From positions 248,001 to 312,000 of the forward strand of contig CAWHAP010000018.1 of NCBI GenBank assembly GCA_963827335.1: 64,000 nt of DNA, in the 5' to 3' direction. Positions 16,419 to 24,511 of the stretch are shown here, one piece after another. Position 1 is the stretch's first letter, and each line of letters opens with the position of its first letter. The position numbers were made by a program, and so were the translations under genes. The notes under the pieces were generated by a model. That model made no database searches. It had not been told where the DNA came from and was given only the letters and a program-made list of their open reading frames with translations. Source of the stretch: DASQMT01 sp963827335 (GTDB taxonomy: Bacteria; Actinomycetota; Thermoleophilia; Solirubrobacterales; Solirubrobacteraceae).

Positions 16419-16916
16419 ATGTCGGACAACCTGGTCGCGGTCGTCGAGATCCCGAAGGGGTCCTCGAACAAGTACGAGTGGGACGAGGAGCTCGGGGCGA
16501 TCAAGCTCGACCGGCTGCTCTTCTCCTCGCTCGGCTACCCGACCGACTACGGCTTCTTCCGCGACACGCTCGCCTCCGACGGCGACCCCCTCGACGCCAT
16601 GATCGCGGTGTCCGAGCCGACGTTCCCCGGCTGCCTGATCGAGGTCAAGCCGGTCGCCCTGTTCCGCATGCGCGACCAGAACGCGGAGGACAACAAGATC
16701 CTCTGCGTCCCGTACACGGATCCGAACTGGTCGCACATCGAGCGGCTCGACGACCTGTCGATGACGCTGCGCGACGAGATCTCCCACTTCTTCTCGATCT
16801 ACAAGACGCCCGAGTGGAAGGTCGTCAAGGTCGACGGCTGGTACCCCCGCGAGGACGCGGTGCAGTCGATCGAACGGGCACGCCGGCGCTTCCGCGAGGC
16901 CCGGGCCGGGTCCTAG
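16419..16916 (+). CDS. ppa: inorganic pyrophosphatase
   Basis: A 165-residue family I soluble pyrophosphatase, which hydrolyses PPi to phosphate and drives biosynthesis. Diagnostic segments are EIPKGSSNKYEWDEE at the start, YPTDYGFF, and the metal-binding DGDPLDAMIAVSEPTFPGC with later AEDNKILCVP. Length is normal. TAGGTT (16406-16411) ends 7 nt before the ATG, overlapping the upstream rhomboid stop region. The stop overlaps that of the convergent amidohydrolase by 4 bp. Confidence 0.95.
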   Translation: MSDNLVAVVEIPKGSSNKYEWDEELGAIKLDRLLFSSLGYPTDYGFFRDTLASDGDPLDAMIAVSEPTFPGCLIEVKPVALFRMRDQNAEDNKILCVPYTDPNWSHIERLDDLSMTLRDEISHFFSIYKTPEWKVVKVDGWYPREDAVQSIERARRRFREARAGS

Positions 16917-17722
16917 AGCCCGAACACCGCCCGCGCGTTCGCGCCGAGGAAGCGGCGGCAGGCATCCGGCTCGAGCTGGAGGTCGTCGATGCCCTCCAGC
17001 GCATGCTCGGGGGCGATCATCGGCCAGTTCGAGCCGAACATGACCTTGCCGCGCCCGTCGGCGCGCAGGTAGCGGACGAGCTCGGGCGGGTAGCGCCGCA
17101 CGGTGTAGGCCGACGTGTCGATGTGCACGTTGGCGTGCTTGCGAGCGAGCGCCACCATCTCCTCCGTCCACGGGTAGCCGATGTGGCCGGCGACGATCAC
17201 CAGCTCGGGGAAGTCGAGCGCGACGTCGTCGAGGTAGGGGATCGGCCGGCCGGTCTCCGAGCTGCGCAGCGGCCCGGTGTGGCCGACCTGGGTGCAGAAC
17301 GGCACGCCGAGCTCGACGCAGGCCGCGTAGAGCGGGTAGTAGCGGCGGTCGTTCGGCGGCAGCTCCCACAGCCACGGCACGACGCGCAGGCCCTTGAACC
17401 CGAGCTCGAGCACGCAGCGCCGCAGCTCGCGCACCCCGCCCATCGGGTCGCGCAGGTCGACCGCCGCGAGGCCGCTGAAGCGGCCGGGCCGCGCGGCGGC
17501 GAACGCCGCGACCTCGTCGTTGGAGATGAGCGCCCCCTGCGGCCCGTGCCACGCGCTGAGCAGGCCGTGGTCGATCCCCCCGGCGTCCATGGCCGCGACG
17601 GTGGCGTCGAGCGGCACGTCGTCCTCCGGGAGCGCCTGGCCCGTCCAGCGGCGCAGGGGGGCGAGGAAGTCCGAGCGGAGGAAGCGGCGGGTCGGATGCT
17701 GCATCCAGACGTCGACAAGCAT
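16913..17722 (-). CDS. amidohydrolase-family (Amidohydro_2) metal-dependent hydrolase
   Basis: The 269-residue TIM-barrel-type protein has GLRVVPWLWELPPNDRRYYPLYAACVELG split over strands 4-5, VGHTGP, VIVAGHIGYPWTEEM (metal-ligand His), HIDTSAY and a final FGSNWPM. This is the ACMSD/decarboxylase branch of amidohydrolases. The usual N-terminal HxH is replaced by the start LVDVWMQHP, so metal binding may be altered. The gene is divergent from a TetR regulator, and a 28-bp palindrome overlapping its TAGAGT hexamer abuts the ATG. Substrate unknown. Confidence 0.8.
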   Translation of the reverse strand: MLVDVWMQHPTRRFLRSDFLAPLRRWTGQALPEDDVPLDATVAAMDAGGIDHGLLSAWHGPQGALISNDEVAAFAAARPGRFSGLAAVDLRDPMGGVRELRRCVLELGFKGLRVVPWLWELPPNDRRYYPLYAACVELGVPFCTQVGHTGPLRSSETGRPIPYLDDVALDFPELVIVAGHIGYPWTEEMVALARKHANVHIDTSAYTVRRYPPELVRYLRADGRGKVMFGSNWPMIAPEHALEGIDDLQLEPDACRRFLGANARAVFGL

Positions 17723-17750
17723 TGGAGCGCCACTCTAGAGCATCGCTCCA
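17723..17750. promoter_or_regulatory. TetR operator overlapping the amidohydrolase promoter
   Basis: Arms TGGAGCG (17723-17729) and CGCTCCA (17744-17750) are perfectly inverted around a central CTCTAGAG palindrome (17733-17740) with the same dyad axis; 11 of 14 base pairs are symmetric. The central TAGAGT on the minus strand is placed as the -10 element of the amidohydrolase gene, whose ATG directly abuts the repeat, so binding should block it. The neighbouring TetR protein is the likely ligand. Confidence 0.7.
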
Positions 17751-17774
17751 GTCCCTGCGCTACCGTACCGGCCC

Positions 17775-18332
17775 GTGAGCCGGCGCGACGACATCCTCGA
17801 GGCCGCGCGGGCGTGCTTCGAGGAGCACGGCTACGCGGCGACGACGATCGAGCTGATCGCCGCCCGCTCCGGCGCCTCCAACGGCTCCATCTACCACCAC
17901 TTCGGCGCGAAGGAGGGGATCCTCGCCGCCGTGTACCTGTCCGCGCTGACGCGGTACCAGGACGGGCTGCTCGGCATCCTGCGCACCCACGCCGGCGACG
18001 CGGAGGGCGGCATCCGCGGGGCGGTCGAGCACCATCTCGGCTGGGTCGAGGCCAACCCGCGCGACGCGCGCGTGCTGTTCGAGCACCGCCAGGCGCTCGA
18101 CCGCTCCACCCGGCGCGAGGTCAACCGCCCCGTGCTCGCCGAGGTCAACGCCTGGCTGGAGGCGCACGTCGCGGCCGGCGCGATCCGCGACCTGGGGGAC
18201 GCGTCGGGCGCGGTCTGGTACGGCCCGGCGCAGGCGGTCGCGCGCGACTGGATCGCGGGCCGGACGCGCGCGGCTCCGTCCACCCTCGCGCCGGCGCTCG
18301 CCGAAGCGGCGTGGCGCTCCTTCCGCGCCTAG
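17775..18332 (+). CDS. TetR family transcriptional regulator
   Basis: The 185-residue protein has a typical TetR DNA-binding domain (YAATTIELIAARSGASNGSIYHHFG, about 24-48) and a C-terminal domain with RDARVLFEHRQALDRSTRREVNR. The GTG start at 17775 is supported by TACCGT ending 8 nt upstream. It is divergent from the amidohydrolase gene with a strong palindrome between them, implying control of that enzyme and possibly of itself. The stop overlaps that of the convergent BtuF-like gene by 4 bp. Confidence 0.88.
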   Translation: MSRRDDILEAARACFEEHGYAATTIELIAARSGASNGSIYHHFGAKEGILAAVYLSALTRYQDGLLGILRTHAGDAEGGIRGAVEHHLGWVEANPRDARVLFEHRQALDRSTRREVNRPVLAEVNAWLEAHVAAGAIRDLGDASGAVWYGPAQAVARDWIAGRTRAAPSTLAPALAEAAWRSFRA

Positions 18333-19219
18333 ATGCGGACGTCGAGCACCGCGGCCGGCGCCTCGGGCACCAGGTCGGGGTGGAGGATGTGCGCCATCAG
18401 CTCGAGCCCGTCGACGAGGCGCGGGCCCGGGCGGGAGAAGTACGCGGAGGCGTCGACGGCCACGATCCGCTTCGCGCCGATCGCCTCGAGCTCGTCGGCG
18501 TAGGCCTCGGCCTCCTCCAGCGCGCGCTCCGCGTCGTAGCCGCACGGCATCACGACGACGACCTCGGGCCGCGCGGCCGCGACCTCCTCCCAGCTGCGCG
18601 TCTCGGACTTCTCGCCCGGCAGGCCGAGCAGGTCGATGCCGCCGGCGTACTCGATCAGCTGCGGCGTCCAGTGCCCGGCGACGAACACCGGGTCGAGCCA
18701 CTCGAGCGCCGCGACGCCGACCGGGGGCGCGTCGCGCACGGCGAGCCGCACGCGGTCGATCCGCGCGGCCGACTCCTGGACGAGCGCGACGCCCGCGTCC
18801 TTGCGGTCGGTCGCCCGGGCGAGCGTCCGCACGTCGCCCAGCATCTCGCCGAGCGTGGTCGGGTCGAGCGAGAGCACCTGCGGCGGCGGGTCCATCCGCT
18901 CGGCGACCGCGCGCACGTCGTCGTAGGAGACGGCGCAGACCGCGCACAGCGCCTGGGTGACGATCAGGTCGGGCTGGAGGCTCAGGAGCGCGCGCTCGTC
19001 GAGCTCGTAGATGGCGCGACCCTCCTCGGTCAAGGCCCGCACCGCGCGGTCGATCTCGTCGGGCGGCAGGCCCGGGCCGAGCACGTCGCGCGTGATCCTG
19101 GGCAGCTCCAGCGCCGCGGGCGGGTGGTCGCACTCGTGGGTGACGGCGGTAACCTCGTCGCCCACGCCGAGCGCGAAGAGCAGCTCGGTGGCCGACGGGA
19201 CGAGGGAGACGATGCGCAC
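18329..19219 (-). CDS. BtuF-like cobalamin/iron-siderophore binding protein without signal peptide
   Basis: The 296-residue protein starts RIVSLVPSATELLFALGVGDEVTAVTHECD, the hallmark of BtuF-type periplasmic-binding domains, and continues through LQPDLIVTQALCAVCAVSY and PVFVAGHWTPQLIEYAGG. Known relatives deliver vitamin B12 or ferric siderophores to ABC importers, but this protein has no signal peptide or lipobox and no transporter genes are beside it. A cytoplasmic corrinoid-binding role is possible. GTG at 19219 is the start; upstream sequence is shared with the divergent pterin dehydratase gene. Confidence 0.78.
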   Translation of the reverse strand: MRIVSLVPSATELLFALGVGDEVTAVTHECDHPPAALELPRITRDVLGPGLPPDEIDRAVRALTEEGRAIYELDERALLSLQPDLIVTQALCAVCAVSYDDVRAVAERMDPPPQVLSLDPTTLGEMLGDVRTLARATDRKDAGVALVQESAARIDRVRLAVRDAPPVGVAALEWLDPVFVAGHWTPQLIEYAGGIDLLGLPGEKSETRSWEEVAAARPEVVVVMPCGYDAERALEEAEAYADELEAIGAKRIVAVDASAYFSRPGPRLVDGLELMAHILHPDLVPEAPAAVLDVRI

Positions 19220-19240
19220 CCGACAAGTATGGACGGCGAG

Positions 19241-19483
19241 ATGAGCGAGTGGTCACAGCGCCCCGACGCGCTCGAGCGCGACTTCGAGTTCGACGACTTC
19301 GCGGGGGCGATGGCCTTCGTGAACCGCGTCGCGGACGCCGCGGAGGAGGCGAACCACCACCCCGACATCTTCGTGCACGGGTGGAACAAGGTGCGGCTGA
19401 CGCTCTCGACGCACACCGAGGGCGGGCTCACCGAAGCCGACCACGCGCTGGCACGGCGAATCGACGCGCTCATCGGCGGGTAG
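19241..19483 (+). CDS. pterin-4a-carbinolamine dehydratase
   Basis: The 80-residue protein has the family core FEFDDFAGAMAFVNRVAD, the active-site NHHPDI and LSTHTEGGLTEADHALARRIDAL. Known enzymes dehydrate 4a-hydroxytetrahydrobiopterin, and related proteins act as DCoH-like partners. ATG at 19241 is chosen over ATG at 19229 because the latter falls inside a TATGGA hexamer placed 7 nt before 19241. No pterin-dependent hydroxylase gene is in the window. Confidence 0.88.
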   Translation: MSEWSQRPDALERDFEFDDFAGAMAFVNRVADAAEEANHHPDIFVHGWNKVRLTLSTHTEGGLTEADHALARRIDALIGG

Positions 19484-19597
19484 TCACCCTCCCGGTGATC
19501 CCCAGGCTGCTTGCTACTCTCGCGTCGTCGCCCTGATGAACGACGACGACGCATCCCGAAGTAGCGGCGCGCCGCCCCGGCGCAGCCGTTCACGCGC

Positions 19598-20914
19598 ATG
19601 ACCACGGCGCTCCTCCTCCTCGCCGTCCTCGTGCTGGTGCTCCTCAACGGGTTCTTCGTCGCGGCGGAGTTCGCGTTCGTGCGCGCACGCAAGTCGCAGC
19701 TCGAGGCCGAGGCCATGGAGGGCAAGCGCGGCGCCGCGCTCGCGGCGCAGATCACCGACGAGCTCTCGCGCTACCTGTCGGCCTGCCAGCTCGGGATCAC
19801 GCTGACCTCGCTCGGCATCGGCTTCCTCGGCGAGCCGGCGATCGCCACGATCTTCGAGGACCTGATCGGGGACAGCATCTCGCACGGCTTGTCGCTCGCG
19901 ATCTCGCTGGCGCTGGCGCTGGCGATCACGACGGCGCTCCACATCACGCTGGGCGAGCAGGTGCCCAAGATCTGGGCGATCCAGAAGTGGGAGATCGCCG
20001 CGCGCGCGGTCGCCCGGCCGCTCTACCTCTTCACGCGGGCCTTCCACCCGTTCATCGTCGCGCTCAACACCGCGTCGAACGCGATCCTGCGCCTGATCGG
20101 CGTGCGCACGAGCGGCAACCTCGAGGACGGGGAGACGCCCGAGGACCTCAAGCTGCTGATCCAGCAGTCCCTCATGGGCGGCAAGCTGGACGCGGGCGAG
20201 GCCGGCATGCTCACCGGCGTCTTCCACCTGCACGAGCAGGAGGCGCGCCAGGTCATGACGCCGGCGCCCGCGGTCGTCACCGTCGACCTGTCCGAGGACG
20301 TCGAGACCGCGCTGCGGCGCTGCGTCTCCTCCGGCCACACCCGGCTCGTCGTGACCGAGGACGAGAACCACGACCGCGTGAAGGGCATCGTGCACGCCAA
20401 CGCGCTCGCACAGCTCCTGCTCACCGACGGCCCCGACGCGACGATCGAGGGCCTCGTGCGGGAGGCGCCGATCGTCCCCGAGACCAAGCCGCTCGACGAC
20501 CTGCTCGCCGACCTGCAGCGCCAGCGCACGTCGCTCGCGATCGTCATCGACGAGTACGGCCGCACGGCCGGCATCGTCACCGTCGAGGACATCATCGAGG
20601 AGGTCGTCGGCGAGATCGACGACGAGACCGATCCGCTCGGCGGCGCCGTCCGCCGGCTGGCGAACGGCGACTGGTTCGTCCGCGGGCACGTGGCGATCAC
20701 GGACCTCGAGGACTACGGCCTGCACCTTCCCGTCGACTCCGACGCCTACAACTCGGTCGGCGGCTTCGTGTTCGGCGAGCTGGGGCGGCTGCCCAAGCGC
20801 GGCGACACGATCCAGCACAACGGGTACTCGATCCGCGTGGAATCCGTGCGGGAGAACAGGATCGAGGCGGTTCGCATCCGGTCGCGGACAGAGTCCCCTG
20901 CACCTGGGGTGTAA
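19598..20914 (+). CDS. CNNM/HlyC-CorC family membrane protein with CBS domains
   Basis: The 438-residue protein has a DUF21 membrane domain with three to four segments (LLLLAVLVLVLLNGFFVAAEFA at the start, QLGITLTSLGIGFLGEPA), a CBS pair (about 205-330, VMTPAPAVVTVDLSEDV and TSLAIVIDEYGRTAGIVTVEDIIEEVVGEIDDE) and a C-terminal CorC_HlyC domain (YNSVGGFVFGELGRLPKRGD). Relatives are implicated in Mg2+ or Co2+ export or homeostasis. A hairpin follows 3 bp after the stop codon. Confidence 0.9.
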   Translation: MTTALLLLAVLVLVLLNGFFVAAEFAFVRARKSQLEAEAMEGKRGAALAAQITDELSRYLSACQLGITLTSLGIGFLGEPAIATIFEDLIGDSISHGLSLAISLALALAITTALHITLGEQVPKIWAIQKWEIAARAVARPLYLFTRAFHPFIVALNTASNAILRLIGVRTSGNLEDGETPEDLKLLIQQSLMGGKLDAGEAGMLTGVFHLHEQEARQVMTPAPAVVTVDLSEDVETALRRCVSSGHTRLVVTEDENHDRVKGIVHANALAQLLLTDGPDATIEGLVREAPIVPETKPLDDLLADLQRQRTSLAIVIDEYGRTAGIVTVEDIIEEVVGEIDDETDPLGGAVRRLANGDWFVRGHVAITDLEDYGLHLPVDSDAYNSVGGFVFGELGRLPKRGDTIQHNGYSIRVESVRENRIEAVRIRSRTESPAPGV

Positions 20915-20916
20915 CC

Positions 20917-20935
20917 CGGTAGTGAAACACTACCG
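20917..20935 (+). terminator. short perfect hairpin after the CBS membrane protein gene
   Basis: An 8-bp perfect stem CGGTAGTG/CACTACCG with an AAA loop begins 3 nt after the TAA stop. No U-tract follows, so it may be a weak or Rho-assisted terminator or a 3'-end stabiliser. Confidence 0.5.
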
Positions 20936-20946
20936 TCCGTTGCAGA

Positions 20947-20975
20947 TTGCACAAGTGCGCAAGACGCGCTACCTT
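20947..20975 (+). promoter_or_regulatory. sigma70-like promoter upstream of a putative small RNA
   Basis: TTGCAC (20947-20952) and TACCTT (20970-20975) are separated by 17 bp, the best -35/-10 pair I saw in an intergenic gap. No open reading frame of note follows; transcription would start near 20982 and run into a series of hairpins. Confidence 0.5.
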
Positions 20976-20981
20976 GCCCGC

Positions 20982-21103
20982 CAACCGACTGGACCGCTTC
21001 GGCGGTTGAGGAGGAGAGAGGGAGATCCTGGGGAGGATCGACCGAGAGAAACACATAAGGCCGCCGGACTCAGGGGAGCGAGTCCGGCGGCCTTAGTGTT
21101 TCT
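20982..21103 (+). ncRNA. candidate structured small RNA of about 120 nt
   Basis: Downstream of the promoter-like pair lie a UUCG-capped hairpin (ACCGC/GCGGT, 20993-21006), a purine-rich GAGGAGGAGAGAGGGAG run resembling Shine-Dalgarno sequence, a GATCC/GGATC hairpin with loop TGGGGA (21024-21039) and a very long hairpin (21047-21103: 8 bp, one bulged A, then 16 bp, loop AGGGGAGC). A fourth hairpin (21114-21140) has GGGG in its loop. On the other strand the same loops are CCCC-rich. The long stem could also simply be a bidirectional terminator between the convergent genes. Confidence 0.45.
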
Positions 21104-21183
21104 GGAGGAGGGGTTGCGATGAGGGGTACGTTCGTCGCAATCGGCATGCTCCCAACGCCACCTCAATCTGTCCTAAACATTTC

Positions 21184-21966
21184 TCAGTACGGGTAGAAGC
21201 CCCGCCCGGCCTTCTTCCCGAGCGCGCCGTCGGCGATCATGGCCAGCACGAGCGAGGGCACCGTGGCGCCGATCGAGCGGCCGATCGCGGCCGCCACGTC
21301 GAGCCCGACGTAGTCGAGCAGCGCGAGCGGGCCCATCGGGTGCCCGGCGCCCAGCGCCATGCAGTCGTCGATGGCCTTCGGCTCGAGCCCGCTCTCCTCG
21401 AGCAGCGCGACGGCGTCGAACAGGTACGGGAACAGCAGCCGGTTGACGACGAAGCCCGGGGTGTCGGGCACCTCGACCGCGGTCTTGCCGAGGGCCGCGC
21501 ACAGCGCACGGGCCCGGGCGCGCGTCTCGTCGTCGGCCTGCGGCGGGAAGACGAGCTCGATCAGGTCCATCTTCGGGACCGGGTTGAACACGTGCAGGCC
21601 GACGAAGCGCTCCGGCCGGCCGGTCTCCACCGCCAGCGCACCGATGCTCAGCGCGGAGGTGGTGGTGGCGAGGATCGTGCCGTTCGTCGCCGCGCCGCCG
21701 AGCCGGCGCAGCAGGTCGGCCTTGACGGCCAGCTCCTCGGTGATCGCCTCGACCACGAAGGTCGCGTCGCGCAGCACGTCGAGATCGCTCGAGACCGATA
21801 CGTTGCCCGCGCCCAGCCCGCCGCGCTTCTCGATCAGCCGCTCGACCTTGGCGGTGGCGGCGTCCGGCCGGCGCGCCCACAGCACGACCTGGCCGTGCTC
21901 GGCCGCGACGCATGCGAGCCCGGAGGCGATGGCGCCGCCCCCGGCGATCCCGATCCGTTCTGACAC
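21184..21966 (-). CDS. 3-hydroxyacyl-CoA dehydrogenase
   Basis: A 260-residue enzyme with N-terminal Rossmann fold (IGIAGGGAIASGLACV), EAITEELAVKADLL, TSALSI, the catalytic-region GLHVFNPVPKMDLIELV and PDTPGFVVNRLLFPYL, and a C-terminal dimer domain (GAGHPMGPLALLDYVGLD). It oxidises 3-hydroxyacyl-CoA with NAD in beta-oxidation or related acyl-CoA metabolism. GTG at 21966 is preferred; the upstream in-frame ATG at 21999 lies inside the operator palindrome. It is divergent from the thiolase gene, which catalyses the following step. Confidence 0.9.
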   Translation of the reverse strand: MSERIGIAGGGAIASGLACVAAEHGQVVLWARRPDAATAKVERLIEKRGGLGAGNVSVSSDLDVLRDATFVVEAITEELAVKADLLRRLGGAATNGTILATTTSALSIGALAVETGRPERFVGLHVFNPVPKMDLIELVFPPQADDETRARARALCAALGKTAVEVPDTPGFVVNRLLFPYLFDAVALLEESGLEPKAIDDCMALGAGHPMGPLALLDYVGLDVAAAIGRSIGATVPSLVLAMIADGALGKKAGRGFYPY

Positions 21967-21983
21967 GGTGTCGATCTCCCTGG

Positions 21984-21999
21984 TTGACTGGTCAGTCAA
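21984..21999. promoter_or_regulatory. operator palindrome between beta-oxidation genes
   Basis: TTGACTGGTCAGTCAA is symmetric except for the two central bases. Sites of the type TGACTGrcCAGTCA are bound by TetR-family regulators of fatty-acid degradation in other bacteria, and this one sits between the dehydrogenase and thiolase genes. No regulator gene is adjacent, so it would be controlled from elsewhere. Confidence 0.65.
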
Positions 22000-22048
22000 G
22001 GCCTAGACTACGCGGCCCAACGTCGCCCGCGCGGAGGTTCACCCAGAC

Positions 22049-23215
22049 ATGGAATCCGGACGTGAAGTGGTCATCGTCGAGGCGGTCCGCACGCCGATCG
22101 GCCGCGGCCACCCCGAGAAGGGCTATTACAAGGACACGCACCCGAACGAGCTGCTGGGCCGCACGTTCACCGAGGTGATCGAGCGGGCCGGGATCGAGCC
22201 CGGCCTCGTCGAGGACGTGATCGGCGGCTGCGTGCAGCAGTACGGCGAGCAGATGTTCAACGTGACGCGCAACGCCTGGCTGCAGGCGGGGCTGCCGATC
22301 GAGACGCCGGCCACGACCGTCGACCGCCAGTGCGGCTCGGCGCAGCAGGCGGTCAACTTCGGCGCCGCGCTGATCGCGGCGGGCGTGCACGACGTCGTCA
22401 TCGGCGGCGGCGTGGAGCACATGGGGCACATCCCGATGGGCGTCGGCTTCAAGTGGGTCGACGAGGTCGGCTCCCCCTGGCCGCCGGCCGTCCTCGAGCG
22501 CTACAACCTCGTGCCGCAGGGCATCTCGGCGGAGATGATCGCCGACCAGTGGGAGATCCCGCGGTCGGAGATGGACGAGCTCGCGGTCCGCTCCCACCAG
22601 CGCGCGGCGCGCGCGACGGAGGAGGGGCGCTTCGAGCGCGAGACGATCCCGTTCGCGGTCAACGGCGACACGTACGCGGCCGACCAGGGGATCCGGCCCG
22701 ACACGAGCCTCGAGGCGCTCGCGGGGCTCAAGCCCGCGTTCAAGCCCGACGGCAAGGTGACGGCCGGCAACGCGTCGCAGATCTCCGACGGCGCGGCGTC
22801 CGTGCTGCTCATGTCCGCCGACAAGGCGCGCGAGCTGGGCCTGACGCCGCGCGCGCGGATCGTCGACCAGACGACCGTCGGCGTCGACCCGGTGATGATG
22901 CTGACCGGGCCGATCCCCGCGACGCGCAAGCTGCTCGAGCGCACCGGGATGACGATCGGCGACATCGACCTGTTCGAGGTCAACGAGGCGTTCGCGCCGG
23001 TCGTGCTCGCCTGGCAGCGCGAGCTGTCGCCCGACATGGACCGCGTCAACGTCAACGGCGGCGCGATGGCGCTCGGGCACCCGCTCGGCTCCACCGGCGC
23101 GCGCCTGATCACGACGCTCCTGCACGAGCTGGAACGCAGCGACAAGGAGACCGGGCTCGTGACGATGTGCTGCGGCGGCGGCCTCGGCACGGGCACGATC
23201 ATCCAGCGCGTGTAG
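22049..23215 (+). CDS. acetyl-CoA acyltransferase (thiolase)
   Basis: The 388-residue thiolase has the nucleophilic Cys95 in DRQCGSAQQA, the motif NVNGGAMALGHPLGSTGARL with the active His, and the second Cys in CCGGGLGTG near the end. It cleaves 3-ketoacyl-CoA with CoA or runs the reverse condensation. Start and length match the family. It forms a divergent pair with 3-hydroxyacyl-CoA dehydrogenase around a common operator, together covering two consecutive steps of fatty-acid breakdown. Chain-length preference cannot be read from sequence. Confidence 0.93.
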   Translation: MESGREVVIVEAVRTPIGRGHPEKGYYKDTHPNELLGRTFTEVIERAGIEPGLVEDVIGGCVQQYGEQMFNVTRNAWLQAGLPIETPATTVDRQCGSAQQAVNFGAALIAAGVHDVVIGGGVEHMGHIPMGVGFKWVDEVGSPWPPAVLERYNLVPQGISAEMIADQWEIPRSEMDELAVRSHQRAARATEEGRFERETIPFAVNGDTYAADQGIRPDTSLEALAGLKPAFKPDGKVTAGNASQISDGAASVLLMSADKARELGLTPRARIVDQTTVGVDPVMMLTGPIPATRKLLERTGMTIGDIDLFEVNEAFAPVVLAWQRELSPDMDRVNVNGGAMALGHPLGSTGARLITTLLHELERSDKETGLVTMCCGGGLGTGTIIQRV

Positions 23216-24511
23216 CTAGTCCTTGTAGGGGTCGTGGGTCTCGGCCGGCGCCATCGCGACGCCGACCGGGATCAGCCGGTGCAGCACGCGGACCGTGCCG
23301 GCGTGGTGGGCGAGGACCTCGTCGAGGCGCTTGTAGGCGCCCGGCGCCTCGTCCGCCGCGCCGCCGCGCAGCTCGATCCCGGCCGCGGCGAGCTCGGCCC
23401 GCACGGCCGCGAAGTCGATCGCGCCCGGCCGGATCCGGCCGCGCCGCTTCATCAGCCGGGCGCCGGGGTGGTCGGGGCAGCGCGTCGCCTCCGTCAGGTC
23501 CTTGCGGGCGACCCAGAAGGCGCAGTCGCGGACGGAGCACTCCATCCGCACGCCGAGCTTCCCCGCCGCCTGCGTGCGCGACATCGCGCGGCCGGCGCCG
23601 TGGATGGTCGAGTGCAGCGCGGCGCGCGACGCCGGCGAGTCGACGCCCTCCAGGATCACCGCCGGCTCGCCCATGCTCGCCCCGACGAACCCGCGCTGGC
23701 CGGGGAAGGCGGGCGTCGCGCCCTTGCGCACGACCCAGGCGGGCGCGCCGCCGACGTCCTCGCGCCAGGCGTAGTTGTGGTGGTTGTGGACCTCGAGGTC
23801 GGCCTCGGCGCCGAGCAGCGCGAGCACCTCGGCGCAGACCACGTCGCGGCCGGCGTACGCGTAGCGGCCCGCGAGCGCCATCGCCTCCGCGTAGGCCTCG
23901 CCGAGACCGGAGTCCGCCGCGAAGACGACCGGCGGGCTCATCATGCCGCCCTCCCGCGCGCGCCCCTCGAAGGGCTCGCCCGCCGCGAGGGCGAGGAAGC
24001 CGGACGCCGTCTTGTGGCCGAAGCCGCGCGAGCCGAAGTGCACGCCGATCCAGACGCGGTCGTCGTCGGCGTCGCGGAACAGGTCGACGTAGTGATTGCC
24101 GGCGCCGACGGTGCCGAGCTGCCTGGCCGCGAGGCCGGCGAGCTGCCGCTGCGGCGCGAACGGCGCGGCGCGGATCGCGTCGACGACCTCGTGGTCGGCG
24201 GCGCGGCCGTCGCCGCGGCCGATGCCGAAGGAGATGCGGGCGAAGAGCTCGTCCATGATCCGCGGCAGGTCGGCGGCGATGTCGGCGTGGGTGAGGGTCG
24301 TGCGCACGGCCTTGTTGCCGCAGCCGATGTCGAACCCGACGCCGGACGGGCTGAGGTGCTCGCGATAGGCGACGACGCCGCCGATCGGCATGGAGTAGCC
24401 GAGGTGGCCGTCGGCGCACAGCACGCCCTCGGCACCCTCCTCCGCCGCCACGCAGGTCTCGAGCTGCTCGAGCGTGCGCTCGTCGTGGTCGCCGAAGACG
24501 TGGATGCCCAT
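23216..24511 (-). CDS. rtcB: RtcB-family RNA ligase
   Basis: The 431-residue protein contains RtcB signatures: GVGFDIGCGNKAV, TVGAGNHYVDLF, HFGSRGFGH, EVHNHHNYAW and HSTIHGAGRAMSR with the histidine that accepts GMP. Known RtcB enzymes join 2',3'-cyclic phosphate to 5'-OH RNA ends using GTP and Mn2+. After the guanylation motif there is a stretch with three cysteines and a histidine (MECSVRDCAFW, TRCPDHPG), a possible metal-binding insert. No archease partner gene is nearby. TACCGT ends 6 nt before the ATG. Its stop directly abuts the thiolase stop. Confidence 0.88.
   Translation of the reverse strand: MGIHVFGDHDERTLEQLETCVAAEEGAEGVLCADGHLGYSMPIGGVVAYREHLSPSGVGFDIGCGNKAVRTTLTHADIAADLPRIMDELFARISFGIGRGDGRAADHEVVDAIRAAPFAPQRQLAGLAARQLGTVGAGNHYVDLFRDADDDRVWIGVHFGSRGFGHKTASGFLALAAGEPFEGRAREGGMMSPPVVFAADSGLGEAYAEAMALAGRYAYAGRDVVCAEVLALLGAEADLEVHNHHNYAWREDVGGAPAWVVRKGATPAFPGQRGFVGASMGEPAVILEGVDSPASRAALHSTIHGAGRAMSRTQAAGKLGVRMECSVRDCAFWVARKDLTEATRCPDHPGARLMKRRGRIRPGAIDFAAVRAELAAAGIELRGGAADEAPGAYKRLDEVLAHHAGTVRVLHRLIPVGVAMAPAETHDPYKD

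Noticed and set aside
20982..21140. Actinobacterial 6C RNA
   Set aside because: Loops hold only four Cs, on the minus strand, and no promoter is evident there; I keep it as an unnamed candidate.
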